DNA of 30,214 nt from JAFGTF01 sp035527995 (GTDB taxonomy: Bacteria; Spirochaetota; B62-G9; DRHN01), in assembly GCA_035527995.1 (NCBI GenBank), contig DATKZJ010000167.1, positions 1-30,214 on the forward strand. The letters are read 5' to 3'. The position numbers and the translations under genes are program-made. Positions 14,925-22,889 of this stretch are shown piece by piece (within the stretch, counting starts at the first letter, position 1; each line of letters starts with the position of its first letter). The notes under the pieces are model-generated. The model was not told where the DNA came from and searched no databases. It saw nothing but the letters and a program-made list of their open reading frames with translations.

Positions 14925-15033
14925 CTAACCCCTATATCTCACATTAGTGCGGTTTTCTAAACAATTGCATAGCAATGGATTTAAATGATGACTTGGCAGA
15001 TGTAAAAAATAATATTTACGGTGAAAAAAGCGG
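14925..15033 (+). repeat. Dispersed repeat family A, copy 1 (partial) with flank
   Basis: From 14943 the sequence ATTAGTGCGGTTTTCT begins a copy of a repeat also found, in the opposite orientation, at 19884-20021 and 21347-21484. The shared body includes GATGACTTGGCAGATG and AATAATATTTACGGTGAA. This copy has lost one arm of the hairpin seen in the other two. The preceding 14925-14942 (CTAACCCCTATATCTCAC) resembles the 34-base units near 21286-21333. It lies just downstream of the methyltransferase stop. Confidence 0.85.
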
Positions 15034-15078
15034 CTGTAAAAGCATCGGGTTAACCGTGCACCGTCCAAGCGCGCTTGG

Positions 15079-15780
15079 TTACGGTTTTGCTGCCAGAACG
15101 ATCCCTACCGGCAGCCCGGCGAGCGACACGGTTTCTGCGTCGAGTATGGTAAATCCGGCATCTTTCAGCGCGTCCTCGACATGGATGGGACGGCAGTCGA
15201 TCAGCCCGGGATATTTGCAGTGCGCCCATTGATAGAGCCTTGCCAGGAGGCCCGGGTTTTGTTCTTTTGACATTGCAACAACGCAGATTCGTCCGTTTTT
15301 TCGAAGGACCCTGCGACATTCGCCGAGAACGATCGGTATCTCCGGCGTGTCGAACAGCTCGAGGGTGAAGCTCATGAAGATCGTATCAATCCCATTCGAC
15401 CCGAACGGGAGCGCTGCCGCATCGCCGCGCTTGAGAACAACACGTTTCTCCAGCCCAAGCCTCCGTAGCCGCGACAGGGTGACTGTGAGCATCCCGTCCG
15501 AAAGATCGATTCCGTAGACCATGCCTGAGCTTCCGACAGATCGGGCGAGCGCCTGTATCCCCTTTCCTGTACCGAAACCTATCTCGCACACCGTCTCCTT
15601 CTCCTCCACCCTCAGCTTCCTGAGCCCCTGTATCCTGCACTTTCTCTCAAAAGGTCCGGCAAGCATGCCGTACCACCTGCTCAGCCTGTTGTAGAGCTTC
15701 CTTGCCTCCTCTTTCGATCGTGTGACTCTACCTATCTCCCCATTGGGATTGTCCATAGTCTCCGTCAGTATCGGTTCCAT
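15079..15780 (-). CDS. Class I SAM-dependent methyltransferase (UbiE-like)
   Basis: A 233-residue Rossmann methyltransferase. Motif I is VCEIGFGTGKG (64-74), the acidic residue binding SAM ribose is D92 (YGIDLSDGM), and later motifs are GDAAALPF and a proline-containing VLGECRRVLRKNGR post-motif. An N-terminal helical cap (YNRLSRWYGMLAGPFERK) resembles the UbiE/COQ5 group, which methylates quinones or small lipophilic molecules. The substrate is not identifiable, and no quinone genes are nearby. It stands alone, between inverted copies of repeat family A ends (14943 and 15960), which raises the possibility that it moved as a unit. Confidence 0.9.
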   Translation of the reverse strand: MEPILTETMDNPNGEIGRVTRSKEEARKLYNRLSRWYGMLAGPFERKCRIQGLRKLRVEEKETVCEIGFGTGKGIQALARSVGSSGMVYGIDLSDGMLTVTLSRLRRLGLEKRVVLKRGDAAALPFGSNGIDTIFMSFTLELFDTPEIPIVLGECRRVLRKNGRICVVAMSKEQNPGLLARLYQWAHCKYPGLIDCRPIHVEDALKDAGFTILDAETVSLAGLPVGIVLAAKP

Positions 15781-16189
15781 TAAATATCCGGGGAAGAGGG
15801 AGAGGGTCCCTCAAATTAAACCATGACAAAATACTACTCCCTATTGTATGGCGGCGCAAGAAAAAGTCTTCTATGTCTCCCGCAAATCACAGTTTTTACC
15901 GTAAACTTACATAACACACTGCCGGATCCTAAGTTAGCTTTGTGAAAAAACCGCACTAAATCCTTTATACCAGGAGGAGATGAACCGCAAGGATAAATGT
16001 ACGGCAGTAAGGAGTACGAGCAAAAGAACTAACGGCCTGGCGATAAGGGTCCGTTCGAACTGCAGTATGAAAGTTTGGTATAGGGCGGCTTCAGTAATAA
16101 TCGGGAATAATACGATATACCTCTTGATAAACGAAAAAGAAGCCAGTAAAATGAAACGAAATCTATAGAGATCCTGAGGGGAGGTACGA
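15781..16189. other. Intergenic region upstream of the methyltransferase and isomerase genes
   Basis: A 409-base gap between divergent genes, so it should hold promoters for both. It contains the degenerate repeat A copy at 15889-15960. The short plus-strand frame at 15980-16168 has AGGAGG only two bases before its ATG and no recognisable protein content, so I do not call it. GGGGAGGTACGA before 16190 is a strong ribosome-binding site for the isomerase-like gene. Confidence 0.5.
15889..15960 (-). repeat. Dispersed repeat family A, copy 2 (degenerate, no hairpin)
   Basis: The right end GTGAAAAAACCGCACTAAA matches the terminal motif GAGAAAACCGCACTAAT of the full copies, and the left part TTTTACCGTAAACTTA resembles their TTCACCGTAAATATTA. 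The central hairpin is missing. It lies in the opposite orientation to the copy at 14943-15033, so the two bracket the methyltransferase gene with terminal inverted repeats of about 14 bases. Confidence 0.6.
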
Positions 16190-17146
16190 ATGAAGGTCGG
16201 TATGTACAGTATTACATACAGAGGGGTCTGGTACGACGGCGGGGCAATGGATATGAAGGATGTGATGAGGTTCATAAAAAAGGAGGGATGGGAAGGAATC
16301 GAGTTTGATACTGAGCGCCCGCATGCGGCACCGATGGACCTGTCGATCGATGAGCGAAAGGCTTTGAAAGAGCTTTCGGGCGAGCTCGATCTCCCCATAT
16401 GCGCTGTTTCTCCGAGCTGCGAAATTTCAAGCCCGGTACCAATCTACAGAGAGGCCATGATCTGCTATGTCAGGGAGTGTATCAAGCTTGCATATGACCT
16501 GGGGGCACCGATTTGCAAGATATTCGCAGCGTGGAGGGGAATCACGGTTTATGATGGGCTTGGGACCTACAACGATACGTACGGGGCAGATCCATACCCC
16601 TTCTGGAAGGGCGACAGGAGAAACTTCGTGCTTGCTTCTTTACAAGAACTTTCACGAGTTGCAGAAGATTACGGCATAACGCTCGCTCTTCAGAACCACG
16701 GTCCTGATGTCGTTCACAGTTTCAGGGACGTGCTCTCGCTGATAGAGGAAGTCGGGTCTCCTGCATTCAAAGCCTGTATGGATCTCTGCAACGAGGAAAA
16801 GCCAGGCATAGAGTCCGCTCACTACGCAAAGGACATGGTAAAGAGGACGGGCGATTTAATGGTTCATTCCCATTTTAACGGTGAGTTCGAGAGAAAGCCG
16901 GACGGTGAAATCGATCTGACCTATGACGAGTTCTTCGGTGACCGTAAGCCCTCGTACCCTGCTTATGTGGAGGCGCTCGTCGAGTCGGGTTATAAAGGGT
17001 TTATGAATTGGGAGTTTTGTCATCCTGCAAAAGAGAACGGCGAGCCCGCTGGTATCGATTATGTACATAATCAAACACGATTAGCGCTCGAGTATATGAA
17101 AACCTTACGGGCCGAAGCACAATCAAAAATATCGGGAAAAAAATAG
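16190..17146 (+). CDS. Sugar phosphate isomerase/epimerase (xylose isomerase-like TIM barrel)
   Basis: A 318-residue protein of the AP-endonuclease-2/xylose isomerase-like TIM-barrel family. Likely metal ligands and catalytic residues occur in order: LALQNHG (N169, H170), CMDLCNE (D198), MVHSHFNG (H226, H228) and MNWEFCHP (E275). An early GIEFDTE segment sits on the second strand as usual. A strong ribosome-binding site (GGGGAGG) supports the ATG at 16190. The exact reaction (for example a ketose epimerase, or inositol-pathway isomerase or dehydratase) cannot be told. It is followed 63 bases later by a dipeptidase on the same strand, possibly one transcript. Confidence 0.85.
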   Translation: MKVGMYSITYRGVWYDGGAMDMKDVMRFIKKEGWEGIEFDTERPHAAPMDLSIDERKALKELSGELDLPICAVSPSCEISSPVPIYREAMICYVRECIKLAYDLGAPICKIFAAWRGITVYDGLGTYNDTYGADPYPFWKGDRRNFVLASLQELSRVAEDYGITLALQNHGPDVVHSFRDVLSLIEEVGSPAFKACMDLCNEEKPGIESAHYAKDMVKRTGDLMVHSHFNGEFERKPDGEIDLTYDEFFGDRKPSYPAYVEALVESGYKGFMNWEFCHPAKENGEPAGIDYVHNQTRLALEYMKTLRAEAQSKISGKK

Positions 17147-17209
17147 TCAGGCTGGTTGTTCCTTTCGTATATTGTGCAAAACCGGATTGCGGCTTCAAGA
17201 GGCGTTGGT

Positions 17210-18244
17210 ATGAAAAGCGAAAAGAGGAGCAGGGAGCTCCATGAGAGGGCTCTCGTGATAGACGGTCATTCGGACATGCTCAACGATGTTCTCCCGAAGC
17301 GTAACCTCGGGAGAAAACATGTCATTGAGGAGGACTGGCTGCCGGAAATGAGAAAAGGCGGCATCGATGTCAGGGTGGCCGCAGTGTTCAACGAAGAGGA
17401 GTATGTCCCGGAGCTCGCGCTGAGGCGAGGGCTGGACCTTGTCTCCGTACTCCTTGAAGAGATCGAAGAGTCAAAAAGCCTCGTGCTCTGCACGACCTGT
17501 GACGATATCAGGAGGGCAGGGGAGAACGGGAGGACGGGTTTCATACTCGGCATGGAAGGAACTGAACCGCTCGGCATGGACCTGCACCTCCTCCGCGTCT
17601 TCCACGCGCTCGGTCTGCGGATACTGGGCTTGACTCACAATCTTCGCAACTATGCGGCCGACCCTGCGCAGCTGACTCCGGCCGAGACCGGAAAAGCAGG
17701 AGGTTTGAGCTCTTTCGGTGTGAGGCTGGTTGAGGAGGCCGACAGGCTGGGAGTGCTCATCGATCTTTCTCATATCAGCGACACGGGGTTCTGGGATGTC
17801 ATCGAGCGGACCGGCCGGCCTGTCATCGCCTCTCACTCCAACGCCCGTGCGCTGCTCGATCACCCGAGGGGTCTCACGGACGAACAGATAAAAGCCGTTT
17901 CCCGGAATGGAGGGGTTATAGGGATCAACGCATGCGCTGTACTGGTCGGCCGGAGCGAAGAATCGACGCTGGAACAGCTCATACACCATCTCGATCATAT
18001 CGTGAAAGCCGGAGGTATAGAGTGCGTCGGCCTCGGCCTAGATTTTGCCGATTATCTAAAAAAATATTTCAATCCTGAAGCGGCGGCTCGCTACCCGTAT
18101 ATGGGGCCCGTGCAGGGTCTCTCCGGCGATGCTGAGGTCCCGAAAATCACAGAAGAGCTTCTCAAAAGGGGCTACTCCGACTCGGATATCGAGCTGATAC
18201 TGGGGAAAAACTTTCTCCGGGTTTTCGAGAAGGTATGGGGGTAG
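17210..18244 (+). CDS. Membrane dipeptidase (peptidase family M19)
   Basis: A 344-residue M19 (renal dipeptidase-like) enzyme. The binuclear zinc ligands appear in order: H20 and D22 (DGHSD), E116 (GMEG), H188 (DLSH), H209 (ASHSN) and D278 (GLGLDF). It hydrolyses dipeptides, including some D-amino-acid or dehydro-dipeptides. No signal peptide is present, so it is probably cytoplasmic. The frame extends upstream to a TTG at 17156, but the ATG at 17210 is preceded by AGAGG at a good distance and starts the family-like N-terminus. The length fits the bacterial family (about 310-360). Confidence 0.93.
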   Translation: MKSEKRSRELHERALVIDGHSDMLNDVLPKRNLGRKHVIEEDWLPEMRKGGIDVRVAAVFNEEEYVPELALRRGLDLVSVLLEEIEESKSLVLCTTCDDIRRAGENGRTGFILGMEGTEPLGMDLHLLRVFHALGLRILGLTHNLRNYAADPAQLTPAETGKAGGLSSFGVRLVEEADRLGVLIDLSHISDTGFWDVIERTGRPVIASHSNARALLDHPRGLTDEQIKAVSRNGGVIGINACAVLVGRSEESTLEQLIHHLDHIVKAGGIECVGLGLDFADYLKKYFNPEAAARYPYMGPVQGLSGDAEVPKITEELLKRGYSDSDIELILGKNFLRVFEKVWG

Positions 18245-18456
18245 CTTCCGGCCGTCATGCTTTGTGTCCTGACCCTCCCGGCAGGGACGGCTCAAGAACA
18301 TCCTGTATACCAAACTCAAATATATTGCTCGGGGTTTTTAGAATATTGGTCTGGAGCCGGGCCATTCTGTGCGGTCGGTATATGCTGAAATAGAAGTTAT
18401 GAAGCATAATGAGTGTGCTGTTGTCACGTGCCCTCGTAGGGAAACTACAGCGTAGT

Positions 18457-18960
18457 TCAGAGGATTCCTGCTATTATAAGCCCCACAATAATTACTGCCG
18501 TCATTAAACTGAGAACGATACGCCCTGTCCAGCGGTGCATGGTTCTGAATCGTTTTTTCTTTTCTGTTTTTACTTTGAAGATCGCAAGCCCAAGGGCCAG
18601 GGCAGCGATGATCAGCACTGTCCCGACGAGCCCTGAAATAGAATGAGGTAATCTGAAGTGCACTCCTGTGCTGACGGAAACCATCAGTACGGCAGTTGCA
18701 AACCCGGTGATTCCGCTGATGCCTCCTGTCCATTGAAGGCGTCTATGCGCCTTGAGCCACCAGCGTTTCTTTTTAAAGGCCCCGGAGATTATCGTTCCGG
18801 CAAGCAGGAGTGCAAAGGACAGGGACATCAACACGGCATGAACCGGCCAGAGCTCGGGGTATCCCAGACGCAATACACTCGTAGCGTTATCAGCGAAGAC
18901 CGAATAAAGGGGGAGTAAAAGAAAAACCGGTAAAAAGAAGCGGAGAAATATTTGCGGCAT
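18457..18960 (-). CDS. Cytochrome b561-like membrane protein
   Basis: A 167-residue membrane protein. A hydrophobic N-terminus (residues 1-24, possible signal peptide or first helix) is followed by four helices near 38-60, 76-98, 106-130 and 146-167. Histidines occur at or near the helix ends: WPVHAVLM, KAHRRLQW, VHFRLPHSISG and TMHRWTGR. This four-helix, paired-histidine layout matches the b561/ferric-reductase-like haem-binding domain, so it may carry electrons across the membrane. No partner gene (periplasmic reductase or Fe-S protein) is adjacent. The family call is by pattern only; DUF420-like or similar small membrane families are alternatives. Confidence 0.65.
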   Translation of the reverse strand: MPQIFLRFFLPVFLLLPLYSVFADNATSVLRLGYPELWPVHAVLMSLSFALLLAGTIISGAFKKKRWWLKAHRRLQWTGGISGITGFATAVLMVSVSTGVHFRLPHSISGLVGTVLIIAALALGLAIFKVKTEKKKRFRTMHRWTGRIVLSLMTAVIIVGLIIAGIL

Positions 18961-19314
18961 TGTGAACTCCCTAAAAGAGAGTGGTTAGATATGATATTAT
19001 AAACCATTTGAAAGGAAATTGATGAAAATTAATAAGTCCTTTGAATACGGCGGACGACTGCGCCTCTATTTCCGGAAGCGAATCGAACAGGAGAACAGAG
19101 GGAACTTTCATTATTCACCTTAATGCTCTGTTTTCACCGGTGCCTTAAATCCGTCCTGACCATAGACCCTCAAAACCGGGATAATAAAAGAAACCCGACG
19201 GGTACCAAAAGGATAGTATCATAAGAGGACAGGACCGGCCGGGATGAAAAACGCATTTATACGCTACTGTTGTTCTGAAAAAGATCGATCCCGATAATAT
19301 CATTTACGAACCCG
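18961..19314. other. Intergenic region, no clear feature
   Basis: A 354-base gap between two minus-strand genes. The only frame worth mention is a 33-codon plus-strand ORF at 19022-19123, with AAAGGAAATTG before its ATG and an arginine-rich content that I do not recognise. No terminator or member of the dispersed repeat families is visible. Confidence 0.4.
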
Positions 19315-19782
19315 CTACACACACTTCTTGCCTGAAATTTCATCGATATCCAGTCGGAGCACAGTGGTCCCCTCAAGGTTCTTTTCTTCAAACTGATGAC
19401 TGTGTCCTCCGACGTAGTGGTGCATAAGATACCCGAGAGCTTCTATCTTCTGTTCTCTTTCAGTGACAAACGAGATCTTACCGGTACCTACTACGCTCCT
19501 GTACTTCATTCCGCAATTGCATCTTACCTCCGTTTTTCCCAATGCGTGGTCGATATCGAATTGAAAGCAAGCGAGGTTATTACATTTTATCATATCTATC
19601 TTTTTGCCTTCTTTCGCACAATGAAAAAACAGGCAGGGGTTTGCACCTTTTCTAAACCCGAAATTCATCGTCACTATATAGGGAACATCGTTGTCGGAAA
19701 GTGCGATCCTGCACACATCCGACTTTTCAATAATATCCTCTATCTCCTGCAGGTCTTTGATCTCCCTCTCTTTTCTTCTCAT
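19315..19782 (-). CDS. Pyridoxamine 5'-phosphate oxidase-family flavin protein (NimA-like)
   Basis: A 155-residue protein of the PNPOx-like split-barrel fold. It starts MRRKEREIKDLQEIEDIIEK and continues with CRIALSDNDVPYIVTMNFGF, a block seen at the N-terminus of NimA/NimB-type proteins, then LFFHCAKEGKKIDMIK and FVTEREQKIEALGYLMHHY. NimA-like proteins bind FMN or related flavins and some reduce 5-nitroimidazoles; many are uncharacterised general flavin reductases. GGAG lies nine bases before the ATG. Resistance function must not be assumed from the family name. It is the last gene before a long repeat-bearing gap. Confidence 0.85.
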   Translation of the reverse strand: MRRKEREIKDLQEIEDIIEKSDVCRIALSDNDVPYIVTMNFGFRKGANPCLFFHCAKEGKKIDMIKCNNLACFQFDIDHALGKTEVRCNCGMKYRSVVGTGKISFVTEREQKIEALGYLMHHYVGGHSHQFEEKNLEGTTVLRLDIDEISGKKCV

Positions 19783-19883
19783 GTCTGTTCACTCCATCCG
19801 GATTATAAAAATCGATAGTGTCCGTATTTTAACTGTAAAAGATATCCCCATTCCGCTTGGAGGGAAGAACAACGCTCACAAAT

Positions 19884-20021
19884 AACTGTAAATAGTAAGT
19901 AACAGAGCTTTTAGCGCTTTGTTCACCATAAACATTATTTTTTACATCTGCCAAGTCATCACTTAAACCCATTGCAATGCAATCTGATTGCATTGCAATC
20001 TTTGAGAAAACCGCATTAATG
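19884..20021 (-). repeat. Dispersed repeat family A, copy 3 (complete, with hairpin)
   Basis: About 138 bases, matching the copy at 21347-21484 along its whole length. It includes GCGCTTTGTTCACC, a poly-T block, CTGCCAAGTCAT and the terminal GAGAAAACCGCATTAAT. A perfect inverted repeat of two 14-base arms around one central base lies at 19971-19999 (arm ATTGCAATGCAATC). It sits 57 bases after the stop of the cation transporter gene, in its 3' flank. Confidence 0.92.
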
Positions 20022-20077
20022 ATTCTTTCCGCACGCTCTTCTGCGATGAAACGGTAAAGCTTTATGGAAGCCCCATA

Positions 20078-20962
20078 TTATACAGGATCGATATGTATTG
20101 TAGGCTCAACATTCATTTTTTCTCGAATCGTGTTTTCAAGATTATCGGCAATTGCATGGGCATCCAGCAGGCTCATCGGATGAGGAAGCTGCAGATGAAA
20201 GGTTATTTCAGTGTGCTCGCCGTATTTATGCATATGAAGGTGATGGATACTGTCCTTTTTTATTTTGAATTCGGTGAGAAGATTTTTCAGGGCGGACTTG
20301 AACTCATCGTCCGGTTCTTCTCCCAGAAGCGGGCCCGTCGAGCCCTTCAGAATATTGAATGCGGCATAAAAGATAAGAATCGAGACTGCAAATCCCATCA
20401 CGCTGTCTACCCACCAGATATATCTGCCGATCAGGATACCGATCAGGATTAAAAAAGATGCGATCGAATCGCTTCGATGGTGCCATCCGTCGGCAACCAG
20501 CGATCTTGAATCGATTTTCTTCCCGATTCGAATCGAATACTGGGCGAGTACCTCCTTGAGCACTATCGATATGGCGAATATGATGATTGCAAGGTTGTTA
20601 AAACTGGCAGGCTGATGGCCTCTGAACCTCTGTATCGATTCGCCGAAGAAATTAAATCCTACAATCGCAAGAAGGGAACCTATTATTATCGATGAGATGA
20701 GCTCTGCCCTTCCATGTCCGAAAGGATGTTTTTTATCGGGCCGTGTCGAGGAAATTTTGAAACCAACTATCACAATAATCGAAGTCAGCGAATCGGACAG
20801 TGTATGCCAGGCATCCGCAACAATCGCTATCGAGCCGGTAGTGAAGCCGGCCCAGTATTTTAAACCGAATAATACCGTATTGACAAAGATGGAAAGGGTG
20901 CCTTCGAAATAGCCGTAAAACTTTTTGGTTCTTGGTTTGCGCGACCTTTTATCTTTCCTCAT
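20078..20962 (-). CDS. Cation diffusion facilitator (CDF) family metal transporter
   Basis: A 294-residue CDF exporter. A basic N-terminus is followed by six predicted membrane helices and a cytoplasmic C-terminal domain. The transport-site HxxxD motifs are present in helix 2 (DAWHTLSD: H53, D57) and helix 5 (DGWHHRSD: H161, D165). The loop PDKKHPFGHGRAE is a family hallmark. The C-terminal domain contains several histidines (SIHHLHMHKYGEH), likely a regulatory metal site. An HD-HD site resembles zinc-type members, but Mn, Co or Cd cannot be excluded. An AAAGGAG ribosome-binding site is upstream. It is flanked on both sides by same-orientation copies of repeat family A. Confidence 0.93.
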   Translation of the reverse strand: MRKDKRSRKPRTKKFYGYFEGTLSIFVNTVLFGLKYWAGFTTGSIAIVADAWHTLSDSLTSIIVIVGFKISSTRPDKKHPFGHGRAELISSIIIGSLLAIVGFNFFGESIQRFRGHQPASFNNLAIIIFAISIVLKEVLAQYSIRIGKKIDSRSLVADGWHHRSDSIASFLILIGILIGRYIWWVDSVMGFAVSILIFYAAFNILKGSTGPLLGEEPDDEFKSALKNLLTEFKIKKDSIHHLHMHKYGEHTEITFHLQLPHPMSLLDAHAIADNLENTIREKMNVEPTIHIDPV

Positions 20963-21221
20963 TTCGGGAGGCTCCTTTTACTCTCCGTTTATTATTAAAA
21001 AGCTTGCCGGGTTATTTGAGATAAGCGCATGCGAACAGTTCCTGAAAAGTTTTTAGTGTATAGCGGCCTTATTCACTTATATCAGTATAAACCGAATTAA
21101 TCGTAACATCAACGGAACATTTCTCGCGCGACAGCAGATATTAACACTGAAATGTGAATAGCTTCCCGGAATTAAATTTGAAATCTTTGCATTCAAAATC
21201 CCAGATATCGTACCTTGATAT

Positions 21222-21278
21222 TTTTTAAATTATCGTGGTCCGGGAGCAATAAGTATTTAAAAGTATGTACCGGCCTCC
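21222..21278 (+). repeat. Dispersed repeat family B, copy 1
   Basis: A 57-base block, with core GGTCCGGGAGCAATAAGTAT followed by TTAAAAGTATG, that recurs at 23869-23925 with 52 of 57 bases identical by eye. Both copies are in the same orientation and each is followed by a C-rich sequence. No coding potential or strong hairpin is evident. Confidence 0.9.
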
Positions 21279-21285
21279 AGAACCT

Positions 21286-21344
21286 GGGGTTCTAACCCCC
21301 ATTTCTCACACAGGAATGAGGGGTTCAATCCCCGTTTCTCATGA
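21286..21344 (+). repeat. Tandem pair of 34-base hairpin units
   Basis: GGGGTTCTAACCCC (21286-21299) and GGGGTTCAATCCCC (21320-21333) are small palindromes, each followed by a similar ATTTCTCAC or GTTTCTCAT stretch, giving a 34-base period. The second resembles a tRNA T-arm, but no tRNA body is attached. A related fragment lies at 14925-14942, also touching a family A copy. Confidence 0.6.
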
Positions 21345-21346
21345 CC

Positions 21347-21484
21347 AACAGCAAACTGTAAGTAACGGGGATTTTGGCGCTTTGTTCACCGTAAATATTA
21401 TTTTTTACAGCTGCCAAGTCATTATTTAAATCCATTGCTATGCAATCTGATTGCATAGCAATCTTTGAGAAAACCGCACTAATG
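21347..21484 (-). repeat. Dispersed repeat family A, copy 4 (complete, with hairpin)
   Basis: The counterpart of 19884-20021. Its hairpin at 21434-21462 has arms ATTGCTATGCAATC and GATTGCATAGCAAT. Compared with the other copy, a T-A pair replaces an A-T pair at the same stem position, so pairing is kept. The right end AAAACCGCACTAAT abuts the family C unit exactly. It lies 3' of the HGSNAT-like gene, in the same relative position as copy 3 to the transporter gene. Confidence 0.92.
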
Positions 21485-21574
21485 TCATACTATAAAACCC
21501 CCTTCCCTGCTGTTTGTTCTTTGGGTGTTGATTCTGCAGGCCTCAACCTTTAACGAAACGACGGGTGTAGGGGG
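21484..21574 (+). repeat. Dispersed repeat family C, copy 1
   Basis: Begins GTCATACTATAAAACCCCC and ends CGAAACGACGGGTGTAGGGG. The C-run at the start and the G-run at the end can pair, so the unit is a long imperfect hairpin of about 90 bases. The second half (21523-21574) closely matches 22820-22870. It ends just before the stop of the HGSNAT-like gene on the opposite strand and might act as that gene's terminator. Confidence 0.8.
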
Positions 21575-21579
21575 AGGGT

Positions 21580-22557
21580 TCATACGGATATTATTATCTT
21601 TCTTCTATACAGACAGTATGCTGTTGCACTTATCGCACTCAGTATAAAAATTGATTCCATGATAATGACAACAGCCGATGCTTCGATGTACCATCCCGGG
21701 CCTTTCGGGAAGACAAATACCGCAAGCAGGATGAAGTGGAGAAGATAAAGGACGATGGGGTTTTGGCCCCACCAGCTCAAAAGCCCGAGGCGCCTTTTAC
21801 AGATATCCGCAAACAAGTGAAACAAAGAGAACAGCAGGCCGCCGGTGCCTAAACTGATGAGCACGTAGCTCGCCGAAACCCTGTTCTTGCTTATTGGCAA
21901 CCACTTCGAAAGTAAAAGTGCGGCTGCTATTGCTGCTATAGAGATAAATACAAAAAAATATTTCCTCGGGTTTTTCCTGTAGAAAATGTCTGCAAAGACG
22001 GTGGCAAACAGAAGAAGTGCGGCCCAGCTCATTGTGCCTATGATCCCTCCATGAGACGACCCCAAAACGAAATGAAGCAAGTGTGTGTTCAGAAACAGCT
22101 GGTAGACTGCCAGGAAAGCGGCTCCGATTATAAACCGATAAAGCGTGCCGAAAAAAATAAACGGCAGAACAATAAGGCCGGTGCATCCGATTGTCTGGAG
22201 TACTCCCCAGGAATATATGGTGTCTGAAAATCCAAAGATTTCTTCACCTGAGGAAAGAATGACACCAATTCCGCAGAATATGAGAAATCGTTTCAGAAAG
22301 TGGCCGATCATTTTTACTGTCCCGGATTGAGCTTTTCTTCGTAGCGCGGATTGTCGATACGAAAGCCCAATTGCAAGAATGAACAGAGGAGCGATGAGGT
22401 CTGCTACAGTCAAGCCGATATCTTCCGAATGCTTCATATACGCAGGGACGGTTTCGATTCCAGCAAGGTAGTTCGCGAGGACCATGAGAAGGATAGAAAA
22501 CCCTCTGAACTGATCGATAGATGGAATTCTCGGCCGGGTCCTGGTATCTGTCGGCAT
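21580..22557 (-). CDS. HGSNAT/DUF5009-like polytopic membrane protein
   Basis: A 325-residue membrane protein with about nine or ten hydrophobic helices. The N-terminal signature RIPSIDQFRGFSILLMVLAN matches the start of heparan-alpha-glucosaminide acetyltransferase-like and DUF5009 proteins (R-x-x-x-L/I-D-x-F-R-G), followed by LIAPLFILAIGLSY. The later LLSWWGQNPIVLYLLHFILL also fits the family. Such proteins are thought to transfer acetyl groups to sugars across the membrane; many bacterial members are uncharacterised. I do not see a sugar operon here. Start at ATG 22557 with a weak upstream GGA. It is followed by repeat families C and A. Confidence 0.8.
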   Translation of the reverse strand: MPTDTRTRPRIPSIDQFRGFSILLMVLANYLAGIETVPAYMKHSEDIGLTVADLIAPLFILAIGLSYRQSALRRKAQSGTVKMIGHFLKRFLIFCGIGVILSSGEEIFGFSDTIYSWGVLQTIGCTGLIVLPFIFFGTLYRFIIGAAFLAVYQLFLNTHLLHFVLGSSHGGIIGTMSWAALLLFATVFADIFYRKNPRKYFFVFISIAAIAAALLLSKWLPISKNRVSASYVLISLGTGGLLFSLFHLFADICKRRLGLLSWWGQNPIVLYLLHFILLAVFVFPKGPGWYIEASAVVIIMESIFILSAISATAYCLYRRKIIISV

Positions 22558-22889
22558 TCTCTTGGTCCACCGGATTATCTGGCGCTATGTCAGATGATGA
22601 TCCGAGCGTAACCGAATCGGTTCTCGTCAAAAAGCAGTCTCAACTGCAGAAACAGTAATAAAGACGGCTAGTCACGAGCCGGGCCGCAGTGATATGGGCT
22701 TCGGCCCGAATGAGTGAAACGATCGAATAAGGCCCTTTTAACAAAGGCGTAAACGACGGTAGTAGGGGGCGTAATGTCATACTGTCAAACCCCGTCCCCG
22801 GTTACCCCCCCCTCCTTCGGGTGTTGATGCCGCAGTCCTCAACCTGAACGAAACGACGGGGGTAGGGGGCTTCAAGCAGTAACCCCTGA
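22558..22889. other. Intergenic region with family C repeat units
   Basis: A 332-base gap between two minus-strand genes. It holds a small hairpin (GGGCTTCGGCCCG near 22695), a lone G-rich half unit (22749-22770) and a complete family C repeat (22776-22871). No gene is supported. Confidence 0.6.
22749..22871 (+). repeat. Dispersed repeat family C, copy 2 plus extra half unit
   Basis: GTAAACGACGGTAGTAGGGG (22749-22768) is a lone end motif. GTCATACTGTCAAACCCCGT (from 22776) to CGAAACGACGGGGGTAGGGG (22849-22868) forms a complete unit. CCCCGTC near the start is complementary to GACGGGG near the end, giving a hairpin. The inner part GGGTGTTGATGCCGCAG is shared with copy 1, apart from a few changes. 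It ends about 20 bases from the MarC stop. Confidence 0.82.

Larger units (their letters stand above)
20963..21579. other. Long intergenic repeat mosaic
   Basis: A 617-base gap with no credible gene. The first 260 bases are AT-rich and featureless apart from the transporter's upstream signals. A family B repeat (21222-21278), two 34-base hairpin units (21286-21333), a full family A repeat (21347-21484) and a family C unit (21484-21574) then follow almost without spacing. Confidence 0.7.

Noticed and set aside
15980..16168. A 62-codon plus-strand frame upstream of the isomerase gene
   Set aside because: The Shine-Dalgarno match is only two bases from the ATG, and the product has no similarity I can recognise.
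21311..21345. A tRNA T-arm-like hairpin (GGGGTTCAATCCCC) followed by a near-CCA end
   Set aside because: No acceptor, D or anticodon arm can be found upstream, the stem has a mismatch, and a sister unit sits 34 bases before it, so it is a repeat rather than a tRNA.
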